Below, piece after piece: positions 37,601 to 46,629 of a DNA stretch of 64,000 bases. The position numbers and the translations under genes are program-made. This stretch comes from Acidimicrobiales bacterium (GTDB lineage: Bacteria > Actinomycetota > Acidimicrobiia > Acidimicrobiales > UBA8190), in NCBI GenBank assembly GCA_035531755.1, contig DATKSK010000030.1, forward strand, positions 62,001 to 126,000. The letters are read 5' to 3'. Below the pieces are notes generated by a model. It searched no databases. It was given only the letters and a program-made list of their open reading frames with translations, and was not told the origin of the DNA. Positions within the stretch are counted from its first letter, which is position 1. Every line of letters begins with the position of its first letter.

Positions 37601-38641
37601 TCAGAGGCCGAGGCCGGCGAGCACTGCGGCGTCGTCGGGCTCGACCGACTCCGGCACCGAGATCTGGCTGATGGCGAGGTCGGGGTCCTTGAGGCCGTGG
37701 CCCGTCAGGACGCACACCACGGTGGAGCCGCTCGGGACCCCCACCTTGAGCAGCCCGGCCACCGATGCCGCCGACGCCGCCTCGCAGAACACCGACTCCT
37801 CCGACGCCAGGAATCGGTAGGCGGCGAGGATCTCCTCGTCGGTCACCGCCTCGATCGCCCCACCGGACTCGCTGGCCGCCGCGGTCGCCCCGTACCAGGA
37901 GGCGGGGTTGCCGATGCGGATCGCCGTGGCCACCGTCTCGGGATGCTCGATGGGATGGCCCTCGACGATCGGCGCGGCCCCGGCGGCCTGGAACCCGAAC
38001 ATGCGCGGGAGCTTGGTGGCACGGCCCGCGGCCTTGTACTCCAGGTAGCCGCGCCAGTACGCCGTGATGTTCCCCGCGTTCCCCACGGGGATGCAGTGGA
38101 CGTCGGGCGCGTCGCCGAGGACGTCGACGACCTCGAACGCTCCGGTCTTCTGGCCCTGGATCCGATAGGGGTTCACCGAGTTGACCACCGTGATCGGCGC
38201 CGTCTCTCCCAGGCGGCGGACGATGGCCAGGGCCTCGTCGAAATTGCCGCGCACCTGGAGCACCTTCGCCCCGTGCACGAGCGCCTGGGCCAGCTTGCCG
38301 AGAGCGATGTGGCCCTCCGGGATGAGCACCGCACACGTCATCCCCGCGCGGGCCGCGTAGGCGGCCGCCGATGCCGAGGTGTTCCCCGTCGACGCGCACA
38401 CGACCGCCTTCGCCCCGCCCTCGAGGGCCTTCGAGATCGCCAGGGTCATGCCGCGGTCCTTGAACGAGCCGGTCGGGTTCGATCCCTCGAGCTTGAGCAG
38501 CACCCGCGCCCCCACCCGGGCCGACAACCGCGGCGCCTCGAGCAGCGGGGTGCCCCCTTCGAGCAGCGTCACGACCGGCGTGTCGCCCGTCACCGGGAGC
38601 AGGGACCGGTACGCCTCGATCACCCCGGGCCATGCCGTCAT
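37601..38641 (-). CDS. thrC: Threonine synthase
   Basis: PLP enzyme converting O-phosphohomoserine to threonine. 346 residues, class of Mycobacterium ThrC. PLP-lysine motif [29 protein letters not shown] and [12 protein letters not shown] are clear. The ATG overlaps the hom stop by 4 bp. The homoserine kinase gene thrB, normally next in this operon in mycobacteria, is not present here. Confidence 0.96.
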   Translation of the reverse strand: MTAWPGVIEAYRSLLPVTGDTPVVTLLEGGTPLLEAPRLSARVGARVLLKLEGSNPTGSFKDRGMTLAISKALEGGAKAVVCASTGNTSASAAAYAARAGMTCAVLIPEGHIALGKLAQALVHGAKVLQVRGNFDEALAIVRRLGETAPITVVNSVNPYRIQGQKTGAFEVVDVLGDAPDVHCIPVGNAGNITAYWRGYLEYKAAGRATKLPRMFGFQAAGAAPIVEGHPIEHPETVATAIRIGNPASWYGATAAASESGGAIEAVTDEEILAAYRFLASEESVFCEAASAASVAGLLKVGVPSGSTVVCVLTGHGLKDPDLAISQISVPESVEPDDAAVLAGLGL

Positions 38642-40029
38642 CGCCCAGGCCCTGTCCTCGTCTCCCAGGCCCTGTCCTCGTCGCCCAGGACGCGCAGCAC
38701 GCCCCCGACGTGCCCCACCACCTCGAGCCCGCGCAGGTCGTCGAGGGTCCGCTGCACGTCACCCTCGCGCGCCACATGGGTGAGGAAGATCAGCCGGGCC
38801 TCGTCACCCAGCCCCACCTGCTCCATCGACCGGATCGACACACCGTGGTCGCCGAAGACCCGGGCGACGGCCGCCAGCACGCCGGGGCGGTCGACCACGT
38901 CGATGTTCAGGTACCACGCGCACCGCAGGTCGTCGGCCGGCCGGAACCGGGGGCGCACCCGCCGCAGCGGCCGCCCCGAGGTGCCCGTCCGCAGGTGGTA
39001 CGCGGCATCGATGAGGTCCCCGAGCACCGCCGAGGCCGAGGGCCGGCCGCCGGCCCCACGGCCGTAGAGCATCAGCTCGCCGGCGTTGTCGCCCTCGATG
39101 AACACGGCGTTGAACGCGCCCCGCACCGACGCCAGCGGATGGGTCCGGGGGAGCATCGCCGGGTGCACGCGCACGGAGATCTCCGGGGCGTCCGACGGCT
39201 CGGGCCCCGTGCCGTCCACGCGCTCGATGACGGCGAGCAGCTTGACGACATAGCCCAGGCGCGCCGCGAACGAGATGTCGACGGGATGCACGGAGCCGAT
39301 GCCTTCCCGCGGCACGTCGTCGGAGACCACGTCGCAGCGGAAGGCGAGCGCGGCGATGATGGCGGCCTTGGCCGCAGCGTCGTGGCCGTCCACGTCCGCG
39401 GTCGGGTCCCGCTCGGCGAAGCCCAGCCGCTGGGCCTCGGCCAGGGCCTGGGTGTAGGACAGGCCGTCCTCCGACATGGTCGTCAGGATGAAGTTGGTCG
39501 TCCCGTTGACGATGCCCATCACCCGGCGCAGGCGCTCGCCGGCCAGCGACTCGCGCAGAGGCCGGATGATGGGGATGGCCCCGGCGACGGCCGCCTCGTA
39601 GAGCAGGTCGACCCCGGCCGCCGCGGCCGATGCCGCCAGCTCGGCCCCGTGGGCGGCCAGCAGCTCCTTGTTGGCGGTCACCACGGGCTTGCCCGCCGCC
39701 AGGGCGCTGTCGAGCAGCCCGCGGGCGGGGTCGATGCCGCCGATCAGCTCGACCACGACGTCGACCCGGGGATCGGTGACGAGCGCCTTGGCGTCCCCGG
39801 TGATCAGGTCGGCGGGCACGCCGGGCCGCGGGCGAGACGGGTTGCCCACGGCGACGCCGACGACCTCGAGGCGCACACCCGACCGCCACGCGATGGCGTC
39901 GGCGTCGGCAAGCAGGATCGACACGAGGGCCGCCCCCACATTGCCGCACCCGAGCACGGCGACCCGCACGGGGGCGTCGTCCGCTCCGGGGGCTTCGGCC
40001 GCGACCCGGCCGGCGTCGGTCCTCGCCAT
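38638..40029 (-). CDS. hom: Homoserine dehydrogenase
   Basis: Reduces aspartate semialdehyde to homoserine (threonine/methionine branch). 463 residues. NAD(P)-binding [18 protein letters not shown], substrate block [15 protein letters not shown], catalytic-lysine region [15 protein letters not shown] and a C-terminal ACT domain ([20 protein letters not shown]), so feedback inhibition by threonine is likely. The extreme C-terminus lies on a 20-bp tandem duplication that changes the reading frame between copies. Confidence 0.96.
   Translation of the reverse strand: MARTDAGRVAAEAPGADDAPVRVAVLGCGNVGAALVSILLADADAIAWRSGVRLEVVGVAVGNPSRPRPGVPADLITGDAKALVTDPRVDVVVELIGGIDPARGLLDSALAAGKPVVTANKELLAAHGAELAASAAAAGVDLLYEAAVAGAIPIIRPLRESLAGERLRRVMGIVNGTTNFILTTMSEDGLSYTQALAEAQRLGFAERDPTADVDGHDAAAKAAIIAALAFRCDVVSDDVPREGIGSVHPVDISFAARLGYVVKLLAVIERVDGTGPEPSDAPEISVRVHPAMLPRTHPLASVRGAFNAVFIEGDNAGELMLYGRGAGGRPSASAVLGDLIDAAYHLRTGTSGRPLRRVRPRFRPADDLRCAWYLNIDVVDRPGVLAAVARVFGDHGVSIRSMEQVGLGDEARLIFLTHVAREGDVQRTLDDLRGLEVVGHVGGVLRVLGDEDRAWETRTGPGR
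38641..38690. repeat. 20-bp tandem repeat at hom/thrC junction
   Basis: TCGCCCAGGCCCTGTCCTCG at 38641-38660, a one-mismatch copy at 38661-38680, and the first half of a third copy. The period is not a multiple of three, so it alters the last codons of hom. Confidence 0.88.
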
Positions 40030-40103
40030 CTGCTCACGCTACCGCCCGTCGACGCCTCGGCCCGACGCCGGCGGGGCGGCTTCCCGGTCGAGAGGCTCGG
40101 CGG

Positions 40104-41435
40104 TCAGGTGTCCAGCCGGAGCAGGTCGTCGTCGGTCTCGCGCCGCACGACGACCCGGGCGTCCCCGTCCCCCACGAACACCACGGCCGGCCGGGGCACC
40201 TTGTTGTAGTTGGACGCCATGGAGTAGCCGTAGGCGCCGGTGACCGGCGTCGCCAGCACGTCGCCGACGCCGGCGGCCGCCGGGAGGCGGGCGTCGGCCA
40301 CGACGACGTCGCCGGACTCGCAGTGCTTGCCGACCACGGTCACGGCGCGCGGCCGCGGGGCGTCCGCCGACAGCGGCAGGAACGTCTCGTACCCGCTGCC
40401 GTAGAGGACCGGGCGCGGGTTGTCGCTCATCCCCCCGTCGACGGCCACGTAGGTCCGCACACCCGGCAGCTCCTTGATGGTCCCGATCCGGTAGAGCGTG
40501 ATCCCTGCGGTGGCGACCACGGACCGCCCGGGCTCGGCCGTGATCCGCGTGCCCTCGGGCACGCCGGAGCGCCGGCAGGCCTCGTGCACGGTCGCGGCCC
40601 ACGAGGCAAGGGACGGCGCGTACTCGCCCGACACGTACGGGACACCCAGCCCGCCGCCGACGCAGAGCTCGGACAGGCCGAGGGGCGCGAAGAAGGCCGC
40701 CAGCACGTCGACCTCCTCCGCGAAGGACTCCACCCGGAAGACCTGGCTCCCGATGTGGGCGTGGACCCCGACGAGCTCGACGCCCGGCAGGCCGCGCAGC
40801 CGGGCCACGCCCTCGGCGGCGGCGCCGGAGGCCAACCCGAAGCCGAACTTGGAGTCCTCCTGCCCGGTCCGGACGAACTCGTGGGTGTGGGCCTCGACGC
40901 CCGGCGTCACCCGGATCATGACCGCCGTCCGGCCTCCCCCGCCGGCCGGACGGGCGAGGCGCGCCAGGCGGTCGATCTCGTCGAACGAGTCGACGACGAT
41001 CCGCCCGACCCCGACGTCGAGGGCGCGGGCCAGCTCGTCGTCGGACTTGTTGTTGCCGTGCAGCACCAGGCGCGTCGCGGGCACGCCGGCCGACAGGGCC
41101 ACGTGCAGCTCCCCTCCCGTCGACACGTCGAGCTGCATGCCTTCCTCGACGGCGAGCGAGGCCATGGCCCGGCACAGGAACGCCTTGGTGGCATAGGCCA
41201 CGCCGTCACCCCAGGCCGCCACGGCCTCCCGGCACCGGGCCCGGAGGTGCTGCTCGTCGTACACGAACAGCGGGGTGCCGAAGCGCTCGGCCAGCTCCAC
41301 GAGGTCGACGCCGCCCACCTCGAGGCGGCCGGTCGGGCCCACCCGCGCCGACATCGGCAGGAGCTCGGCGCGCACCGGGCCCTCGTCGGGCGCGGCCGCC
41401 CCCGTGCCGGAGGTGTGCTCGACGAGGCCGTCCAT
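40104..41435 (-). CDS. lysA: Diaminopimelate decarboxylase
   Basis: PLP enzyme of lysine synthesis (meso-DAP to lysine). 443 residues, alanine-racemase-like barrel. PLP lysine in AYATKAFLCRAM, HGNNKSDDEL, VHAHIGSQ, GGGLGVPY and the C-terminal CESGDVV motif with the catalytic Cys. About 30 extra N-terminal residues precede the conserved VDLVELAERFGTPLFVYDE; several actinobacterial LysA proteins have such a leader, so the start at 41435 is kept. Confidence 0.96.
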   Translation of the reverse strand: MDGLVEHTSGTGAAAPDEGPVRAELLPMSARVGPTGRLEVGGVDLVELAERFGTPLFVYDEQHLRARCREAVAAWGDGVAYATKAFLCRAMASLAVEEGMQLDVSTGGELHVALSAGVPATRLVLHGNNKSDDELARALDVGVGRIVVDSFDEIDRLARLARPAGGGGRTAVMIRVTPGVEAHTHEFVRTGQEDSKFGFGLASGAAAEGVARLRGLPGVELVGVHAHIGSQVFRVESFAEEVDVLAAFFAPLGLSELCVGGGLGVPYVSGEYAPSLASWAATVHEACRRSGVPEGTRITAEPGRSVVATAGITLYRIGTIKELPGVRTYVAVDGGMSDNPRPVLYGSGYETFLPLSADAPRPRAVTVVGKHCESGDVVVADARLPAAAGVGDVLATPVTGAYGYSMASNYNKVPRPAVVFVGDGDARVVVRRETDDDLLRLDT

Positions 41436-41485
41436 GAAAAGAGGCTACTCAGGCCGGGCGTTCGCTCGGTCAGGCCGGCAGTGCG

Positions 41486-43222
41486 CTACATCGACTCCGG
41501 CGCGCTCACCCCGAGGAGGTCGAGCCCGATGGAGAACCCGACGCGGGCGGCCTCGACGAGCCACAGGCGCGCCTGGACGAGCCCGTCGCCGACGCTCTCG
41601 GCCAGCACGGGGCAGTCGTGGTAGAAGCCGTGGAACGCACCGGCGAGCTCCCGGACCCACGCGGTGACCTTGTGCGGAGCGCGGTCCCGGCCGGCGTCGG
41701 CGACGACGTCGGGCAGCTGCTCGAGACAGCGCAGCAGTTCGAGCTCGCGCTCGTGCACGAGCGGCGCGAGGTCGACGTCGGCGAGCGACCGGCGTTCGAT
41801 GCCCCGCTCCGTGCGCACGCGCTCGATGGACGCGATGCGGGCGTAGGCGTACTGCACGTAGTAGACGGGGTTCTCCATCGACTGCTTGCGCACGAGGTCG
41901 AGGTCGAGGACCTGTGCCTGGTCGAGCGACGACATCAGGGACAACAGGCGCGTGGCGTCCGCCCCGATGTCGCTGATCAGCGCGTCGAGCGCCACGAAGT
42001 TCCCGGCGCGCTTCGACATGCGGACCGGCCCGTCCGACGAGGCGCCGCCGAGCTCGGGGTGCTCCTCCACCGCCGTCGCGGTGGCCTGCTGGCGGGTGAG
42101 CCCCGGCTCGGCCTGCATCAGCGCGTCGACGACCGCCTCGAGCGACTGGTTGTAGACGAGCGACACCATCTGCCCGATCTTCACCTCGAGCCGTCCGGCG
42201 TCCACGCCCATGGCCTCGACGCCCAGCGTGAGGCTCTTGACCTGCCCGGCGTGGTCGGCGCCGAAGATGTCGATGACCCGGTCGAAGCCCCGGACCAGGA
42301 ACTTGTCACGGTGGTAGGCGAGATCGCCGGCGAGGTAGGTGGCGTCGCCGTTGGACTTCACGAGGACGCGATCGCGATTGTCCCCGAGGCGGCTCGACCG
42401 GAACCACACCGCGCCGTCCTCCTCGTCCACGAGGCCCTTGGCGGCCAGGAGGTCGATCGTGGCGCGGATGGCGCCGCTCTCCTCCACCGACGCCTGGCTG
42501 TACCACGCGTCGAATTCGATCCCGATGCGCGCCAGCGTGACGCGGATGTGGTCGAGAATACGCTCGCCCGCCCACCGTCCCGCCGCCTCGACGTCCTCGG
42601 GACCGTCGTACTCGGCTGCCAGCTCGGCCACGTACTCCCCTTGGTACCCCTCGTCGGGGACCTCGTCGCCGCGGCGCCGAGCCAGCACGCTGCCTCCCAG
42701 GGCCCGGATCTGGCCACCGGTGTCGTTGACGTAGTACTCGCGGTGCACCGACCACCCGCACCGCGTGAGGACGCGGGCCAGGGCGTCGCCGTACGCGCCC
42801 CACCACCCGTTGCCCACGTGCAGGGGGCCGGTCGGATTGGCCGAGACGAACTCGACCTGTACCCGCTCCCCCGCGCCCAGTTGGGGGCGGGCGTAGCGGT
42901 CCTCGCCGTCGTGCACGACCTCGGCCAGGGTGTCGTGCAACCATCCCGGCTCCAGATGGAGGTTCACGAACCCCGGCCCGGCGACCTCCACCGACCGGAG
43001 GTGGGGGGGCGGGTCCGCCCGCAGTCGCCCGGCGAGCTCCTCGGCCAGCTGGCGCGGCGGCCGACCCAGCGACTTGGCGTTCACGAGGGCCGCGTTGGTC
43101 GACCAGTCGCCGTGCTCGCGACGGCCCGGGCGCTCCAGATGGACGTCGGCCGCCTCCATGACGATGCCGAGGGACGACAACGCCCCGCTCACAGCAGCGG
43201 CGATGCGGGGGCGAGCAGCCAT
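41486..43222 (-). CDS. argS: Arginyl-tRNA synthetase
   Basis: Charges tRNA-Arg. 578 residues from ATG 43222 (MAARPRIAAAVSG); a TTG 39 bases upstream is also in frame but less likely. N-terminal Arg-S domain, HIGH-type motif PTGPLHVGN, the KMSKS variant VRMSKRAGNF, and the C-terminal anticodon-binding domain (YYVQYAYARIASIER). The gene for a tRNA-Arg lies divergently 159 bp upstream. Confidence 0.97.
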   Translation of the reverse strand: MAARPRIAAAVSGALSSLGIVMEAADVHLERPGRREHGDWSTNAALVNAKSLGRPPRQLAEELAGRLRADPPPHLRSVEVAGPGFVNLHLEPGWLHDTLAEVVHDGEDRYARPQLGAGERVQVEFVSANPTGPLHVGNGWWGAYGDALARVLTRCGWSVHREYYVNDTGGQIRALGGSVLARRRGDEVPDEGYQGEYVAELAAEYDGPEDVEAAGRWAGERILDHIRVTLARIGIEFDAWYSQASVEESGAIRATIDLLAAKGLVDEEDGAVWFRSSRLGDNRDRVLVKSNGDATYLAGDLAYHRDKFLVRGFDRVIDIFGADHAGQVKSLTLGVEAMGVDAGRLEVKIGQMVSLVYNQSLEAVVDALMQAEPGLTRQQATATAVEEHPELGGASSDGPVRMSKRAGNFVALDALISDIGADATRLLSLMSSLDQAQVLDLDLVRKQSMENPVYYVQYAYARIASIERVRTERGIERRSLADVDLAPLVHERELELLRCLEQLPDVVADAGRDRAPHKVTAWVRELAGAFHGFYHDCPVLAESVGDGLVQARLWLVEAARVGFSIGLDLLGVSAPESM

Positions 43223-43381
43223 GGTCCCGCCGAGGATGGCGCGGCGGAGCCTGGTGCGCAATTACCGGGCGGGGGCGGCGCCTCGGGACCGTGGTCGGGA
43301 GGCTGCCGGCATCGTGACGACTACAGTTCGGTCACGGCTTCGCGGGCGCGACCCGCGCTCGTGCCGGTGGCATGTGCATCG

Positions 43382-43453
43382 GCCCTCGTAGCTCAGCGGA
43401 TAGAGCACCGGCCTCCGGAGCCGGTGGCGCAGGTTCGAGTCCTGCCGAGGGCG
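43382..43453 (+). tRNA. tRNA-Arg (anticodon CCG)
   Basis: Acceptor GCCCTCG (43382-43388) pairs with CGAGGGC (43446-43452), discriminator G. D-arm GCTC/GAGC, anticodon stem CCGGC/GCCGG with loop CTCCGGA (anticodon CCG, reading CGG), T-arm GCAGG TTCGAGT CCTGC. CCA is not encoded in full (GCC G). Confidence 0.96.
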
Positions 43454-43840
43454 CCGACCGAAGTCCCTGCTCGCAGGGCCTGCGAGGCCGCCCGAGGTGA
43501 AGGGACGAGCACTCCGAGGTCCAGCGAGGGCGGCAGCGAGCCCAGCCGCAAGCCTCTCCGGGAGCCTCGCTTGAGGACCGGGCCCGAATCGAGCGGCAGT
43601 TGTCGGCCTGACCCGACGCCGCGGGGCCCTGGATCCCTCGTGCCCGGGGGTGCCGGCGCACCCTGTCCGCTGGTCTGGTGCCGCCCGATCGCACAAGCCG
43701 CCGTCGAAGCCGTCGTCGAAGCCGCCGTCGACGCCGTCGACGCCGCCGTCGAAACGATCCAGGCACTCGTCGGCCGGCGATGGGCCGTAGCCTGGTGAGG
43801 TGGACTCCCCCTCTGACTCACCCCTGGGTGAACGCCGGTG
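43454..43840. other. Gene-poor stretch with heptad-like repeat
   Basis: 387 bp between tRNA-Arg and the small ABM-like gene. No recognisable gene. At 43692-43764 GCCGTCGAAGCC-type units recur; on the plus strand they read as an amphipathic helix (QAAVEAVVEAAVDAVDAAVE) in a frame that ends at 43798. No good start codon or ribosome site was found for it, so it is not called as a gene. Confidence 0.45.
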
Positions 43841-44164
43841 ATGAAGGGCCGGACGGTCAACTTCTTCGTCGAACCCGCGATGCTCCCCGAATTGCTCCGG
43901 GCGATAGACGAGGAAGTCCTCCCGAGCTTCCGGGAGCTGCCCTCGTTCATCGGGATGGTCGTGCTGCGATCGCAACAGGGGTCGCGCACCGAGGTCACGG
44001 GGATCTCGCTGTGGGAGGGCGACCTCGAGGACTCGGAGGAGGTCGCCGCCGAGTTCCGCCGTGAGGTGCACCGGGTGTCGGGCACGGGCGCCTCGCGCAA
44101 GGCGCACGACGTGCTCCGGCTCGAGCTCCGTGGTGAGCACGGAGCCGGGGACGCTCAGCTCTGA
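43841..44164 (+). CDS. Small ABM-like (antibiotic biosynthesis monooxygenase fold) protein
   Basis: 107 residues. Ferredoxin-like alpha+beta pattern: NFFVEPAMLPELLRAIDEEV, SFRELPSFIGMVVLRSQQG, TEVTGISLWEGDLEDSEEV. This spacing (strand, helix, strand with VVLRS, strand with ISLWE) resembles small ABM-domain or stress-responsive dimeric proteins of unknown role. Adjacent GTG 43838 is an alternative start. Converges with the lipoprotein-like gene. Confidence 0.6.
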   Translation: MKGRTVNFFVEPAMLPELLRAIDEEVLPSFRELPSFIGMVVLRSQQGSRTEVTGISLWEGDLEDSEEVAAEFRREVHRVSGTGASRKAHDVLRLELRGEHGAGDAQL

Positions 44165-44202
44165 CGGCTTCCCGGCGGGCGGGACGACGCGCCGCCCGTC
44201 AG
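44161..44202. terminator. Bidirectional terminator hairpin
   Basis: CTGACGG (44161-44167) pairs with CCGTCAG (44196-44202), and an inner CGGGCGG/CCGCCCG stem is an alternative. Both converging genes place their stop codons inside the outer stem. Confidence 0.5.
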
Positions 44203-45356
44203 GACGCCGTGCTTCCTCCTCGTGCGGCCAGCGCGTCCTGGATGAACTGCTCGAAGCTCACGACCTGGGCGCCCGGAGGAGCGGTGACGCTGACGGGCGC
44301 GCCGTAGTCCGAGAGGTCGAGCACGTCGTCCACAGTGGTCTTGCCCACCGAGGTGACGCTCTCGGTCAAGGAGATGCCGAAGCGCCGCAGCAATCCGGCA
44401 CCGTCGACGTAGACCTTGTCAGAGGCGCTCTCCAAGTCCACGTGGCTCAGGGCCGACTCCATCCACGACGGCAGGTTGGCATGGGCGAGGCGGGCCTTGA
44501 CGGCGGCCGGGTCGACGGTCACCGAGTACCCCTGGACCGCGCTGCCGTCGATCGTGGAGGGGCCGAGCGGCACGATGGTGTTGCCCTGCTGCGCCATCAG
44601 CCGCAGCATCGCAGCGGGGTTGGTGCCCGTCCCGAGCGCACCCGGGTCCTTTCCACTCGAGTCGGCGAGCGACGACAGGTCGATCGAGATCCAGGACTTG
44701 CCGGGGATGAGCTGGTCGAGCCCGGCGACGTGCTCGAAGACCGCACCGGCGATGTACAGCAACTGTACCTGCGTCTGCTGATCGCCTTCGGACAGTGCCA
44801 TGTCGAGCTGCATCGCGTTCTGGCTGAAGTCGATGCTCCCGTTGCCGCTCCCGGACACGTGGGCAGCCGGGGAGTCGACGGACATGTGCATGGTGACGTG
44901 CGCGGTGCGATCCGCCAGTGTGCTGTTGACGGAGTCGATGACAGCGGCTTCGGCGCTCTTGCCGCCGCCGAGCGTGACAACGAGGCCCGCGGTCAGCGCC
45001 ACCACCACGAGGGCTGCCACGGAGGCGACGAGCCGCCGCCGGGGCCGGCCGGTCCGAGGCCGAGATCCTTGCGGGCTCGAGGACATGGAGAAGTCGGACG
45101 ACCCCGGGCCGAACGAAGATTCCCACGCCGACCCTGGCGCCGACACAGGTGCGGCTCCCGGTGCAGAGGCCGACGCCTGTGTCCGCGCACCCCAGTCCGA
45201 CCCGACGGTGTGAGGCGACGCGCCGGGCCCGTCGGGCAGTGCGTCGAAGGACTCCACCGATCCGTCTCGGACCAGGGTGGTGGGCAGGCCCTGCCGGAAA
45301 TAGCGAGCTTCATGGGCCCCCGACGGGTCGGGCGCCCAGCCCTCGTACGCCTGCAT
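44199..45356 (-). CDS. Membrane-anchored LppX/LprG-like protein with DUF2510-like N-terminus
   Basis: 385 residues. The start MQAYEGWAPDPSG ... ARYFRQGLPTTLVRDG resembles the short DUF2510 (W-x-PDP) domain often found at cytoplasmic N-termini of actinobacterial membrane proteins. A Ser/Pro-rich linker, basic RPRRR and one span (LVASVAALVVVALTAGLVVTL) follow, then about 230 extracytoplasmic residues with alternating beta strands and DLSSLADSS, VKARLAHANLPSW patterns like mycobacterial LppX/LprG lipid carriers. There is no lipobox Cys, so it is membrane-anchored, not lipidated. Role in lipid transport is inference. Confidence 0.65.
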   Translation of the reverse strand: MQAYEGWAPDPSGAHEARYFRQGLPTTLVRDGSVESFDALPDGPGASPHTVGSDWGARTQASASAPGAAPVSAPGSAWESSFGPGSSDFSMSSSPQGSRPRTGRPRRRLVASVAALVVVALTAGLVVTLGGGKSAEAAVIDSVNSTLADRTAHVTMHMSVDSPAAHVSGSGNGSIDFSQNAMQLDMALSEGDQQTQVQLLYIAGAVFEHVAGLDQLIPGKSWISIDLSSLADSSGKDPGALGTGTNPAAMLRLMAQQGNTIVPLGPSTIDGSAVQGYSVTVDPAAVKARLAHANLPSWMESALSHVDLESASDKVYVDGAGLLRRFGISLTESVTSVGKTTVDDVLDLSDYGAPVSVTAPPGAQVVSFEQFIQDALAARGGSTAS

Positions 45357-45479
45357 GCAGCCTCCGATCCGCCGTGACACCCCCCAGTGACGATCGGCCC
45401 GTCGGCGCCGGTGCTTTAGCCGGCCACGACCGGGGGTGGGCGGAGGCCGCGGCCGTCGCCTCCCCCGGGCCCCCCGGGC

Positions 45480-45505
45480 CCCCGGGCCCGACGACGGGCC
45501 CGGGG
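45480..45505 (-). terminator. Perfect 11-bp stem, downstream of the DUF5666-like gene
   Basis: CCCCGGGCCCG (45480-45490), loop ACGA, CGGGCCCGGGG (45495-45505). It sits 26 bp past the stop at 45532 and upstream of the next minus-strand gene. No T-tract. Confidence 0.6.
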
Positions 45506-45531
45506 AACCCGGTCGATGCGGGTCTCGCCCG

Positions 45532-46092
45532 TCAGGCCCCCGACGTCGAGCCGGCGGTGGCCGCCGCAGCCGTGGCCCCGTCGCCAGGCATCCCACCCGG
45601 GCCCGGCCCCTGAGGCCGGTCCAGCTGCTCGCTCCCGGCGTGGAGCTTGTCGATGGCCGCGGTGCCGTTCGTGGTCACGGTGTTGAAGGTGACGGCATCG
45701 CCGACGGCGAGGTCGCTGAGGGTGGCCTCACCGTTCTTGTCGATGTCGCTCGTGGCGGTGACCGCGTACGTGGTCGTGGCCGTTCTCGTCCGGATCGTGA
45801 CGTCGGAGGTCCCGACGGCGGTGACGGTGCCGCTCAGGGGGAGGCCGACGCCGCCTCCTGCCGGGGCCAGCGGCGACGACCCGGAGGGCGCCATCGGCGA
45901 CGACCCCGTGGGTGCGGTTGTCGAGGAGGAGCTCGCGGGTACGGAGGTCGGAATCGTCGCGGCGTTGGCCGTCATCGTCGTGGACGCCACCGCACCGGCG
46001 GCGGCACCGAGACCGAGCAGCCCCAAACCGGTGGCGACCGCCTTCGGGATTCGTCGACGGCGCCTGGGGCTCGTCTCATCGTGCGTTTCCAT
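45532..46092 (-). CDS. Secreted/anchored DUF5666-like protein
   Basis: 186 residues. Basic N-terminus (PRRRRRIPKAVATGLG) then a hydrophobic segment (LGLLGLGAAAGAVAS), a signal anchor or Tat-like leader without a twin-Arg consensus. A Ser/Thr/Pro-rich linker (SSSSTTAPTGSSP) leads to one small beta domain, LSGTVTAVGTSDVTIRTRT ... LSDLAVGDAVTFNTV, which matches the OB-like DUF5666 pattern. An Ala/Gly tail follows. Divergent from the two-component system, so possibly under its control; function unknown. Confidence 0.7.
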   Translation of the reverse strand: METHDETSPRRRRRIPKAVATGLGLLGLGAAAGAVASTTMTANAATIPTSVPASSSSTTAPTGSSPMAPSGSSPLAPAGGGVGLPLSGTVTAVGTSDVTIRTRTATTTYAVTATSDIDKNGEATLSDLAVGDAVTFNTVTTNGTAAIDKLHAGSEQLDRPQGPGPGGMPGDGATAAAATAGSTSGA

Positions 46093-46405
46093 GTTCAGTC
46101 TCCTTCGTGACAGCAGTCCCCGATCTGGGGCCTCATCACCGTGGGCCGCGGACCTTTGGTGCCCCGCACGACCAGCTGTGCGTCACCTACGAGCGTCCGT
46201 CTTGCCGATGCGTCAACGGGCGTGTCGATCGGGGCTAGCGTCGGCGACGCGTCTGGGGCCGGATTGATGTGGTCTCAGTGGGGGGCGGACCTTCCCGGTC
46301 CGACCCCGGGCGCGAAGGGACTGCTCGATCCCGGGTTTGGTGACGGGGCGCCTCCACGTTCCACGCGAGCCCCGCCCGGCGGCCCCGCTCCACGACACCG
46401 ACGTT

Positions 46406-46489
46406 CCGCTCCCCAGGCCGCTCCCCAGGCCGCGCCCCAGGCCGCTCCCCAGGCCGCTCACCAGGCCGCTCCCCAGGCCGCTCACCAGG
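46406..46489. repeat. 12-bp minisatellite, seven units
   Basis: CCGCTCCCCAGG repeated seven times head to tail (46406-46489), with single changes in units 3, 5 and 7. The array has no interruption. Confidence 0.95.
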
Positions 46490-46552
46490 GAGAACCATCT
46501 CCCTCCGGCGTTCCCGGGGCTCCCTGGGCCCTCCCGACCGTCGGCCCGATTT

Positions 46553-46579
46553 CACAGGGGGCTCACAGCCGACCCACAG
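46553..46579 (+). promoter_or_regulatory. Candidate OmpR-type operator: three CACAG boxes, 11-bp spacing
   Basis: CACAG at 46553-46557, 46564-46568 and 46575-46579. It lies about 50 bp before the response-regulator start. Autoregulation is inferred from spacing and position only. Confidence 0.4.
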
Positions 46580-46629
46580 TGGCCCTGCAACCGGGACCGT
46601 CATCCTCGGAGCGGGAGGTGCGTCGGACC

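Larger units (their letters stand above)
46093..46629. promoter_or_regulatory. Divergent regulatory region upstream of the two-component operon
   Basis: 537 bp between the DUF5666-like gene and the response regulator. It contains a 12-bp minisatellite (46406-46489) and three CACAG boxes (46553, 46564, 46575) exactly 11 bp apart, the helical spacing usual for OmpR-type regulator sites. The plus frame here is open but looks non-coding. Confidence 0.5.

Noticed and set aside
43382-43453. Att site or second copy of the 4.6-kb tRNA fragment
   Set aside because: The 3' end of tRNA-Arg (CCTGCCGAGGGCG) does not match the fragment at 4596-4660.
46406-46489. CRISPR array
   Set aside because: Repeats are 12 bp, contiguous and without spacers, so a minisatellite.
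46141-46629. Possible N-terminal extension of the response regulator with Ala-Pro-Gln repeats
   Set aside because: Pro-rich and unlike any receiver domain start; the region carries promoter-like repeats and a good ribosome site at 46613.
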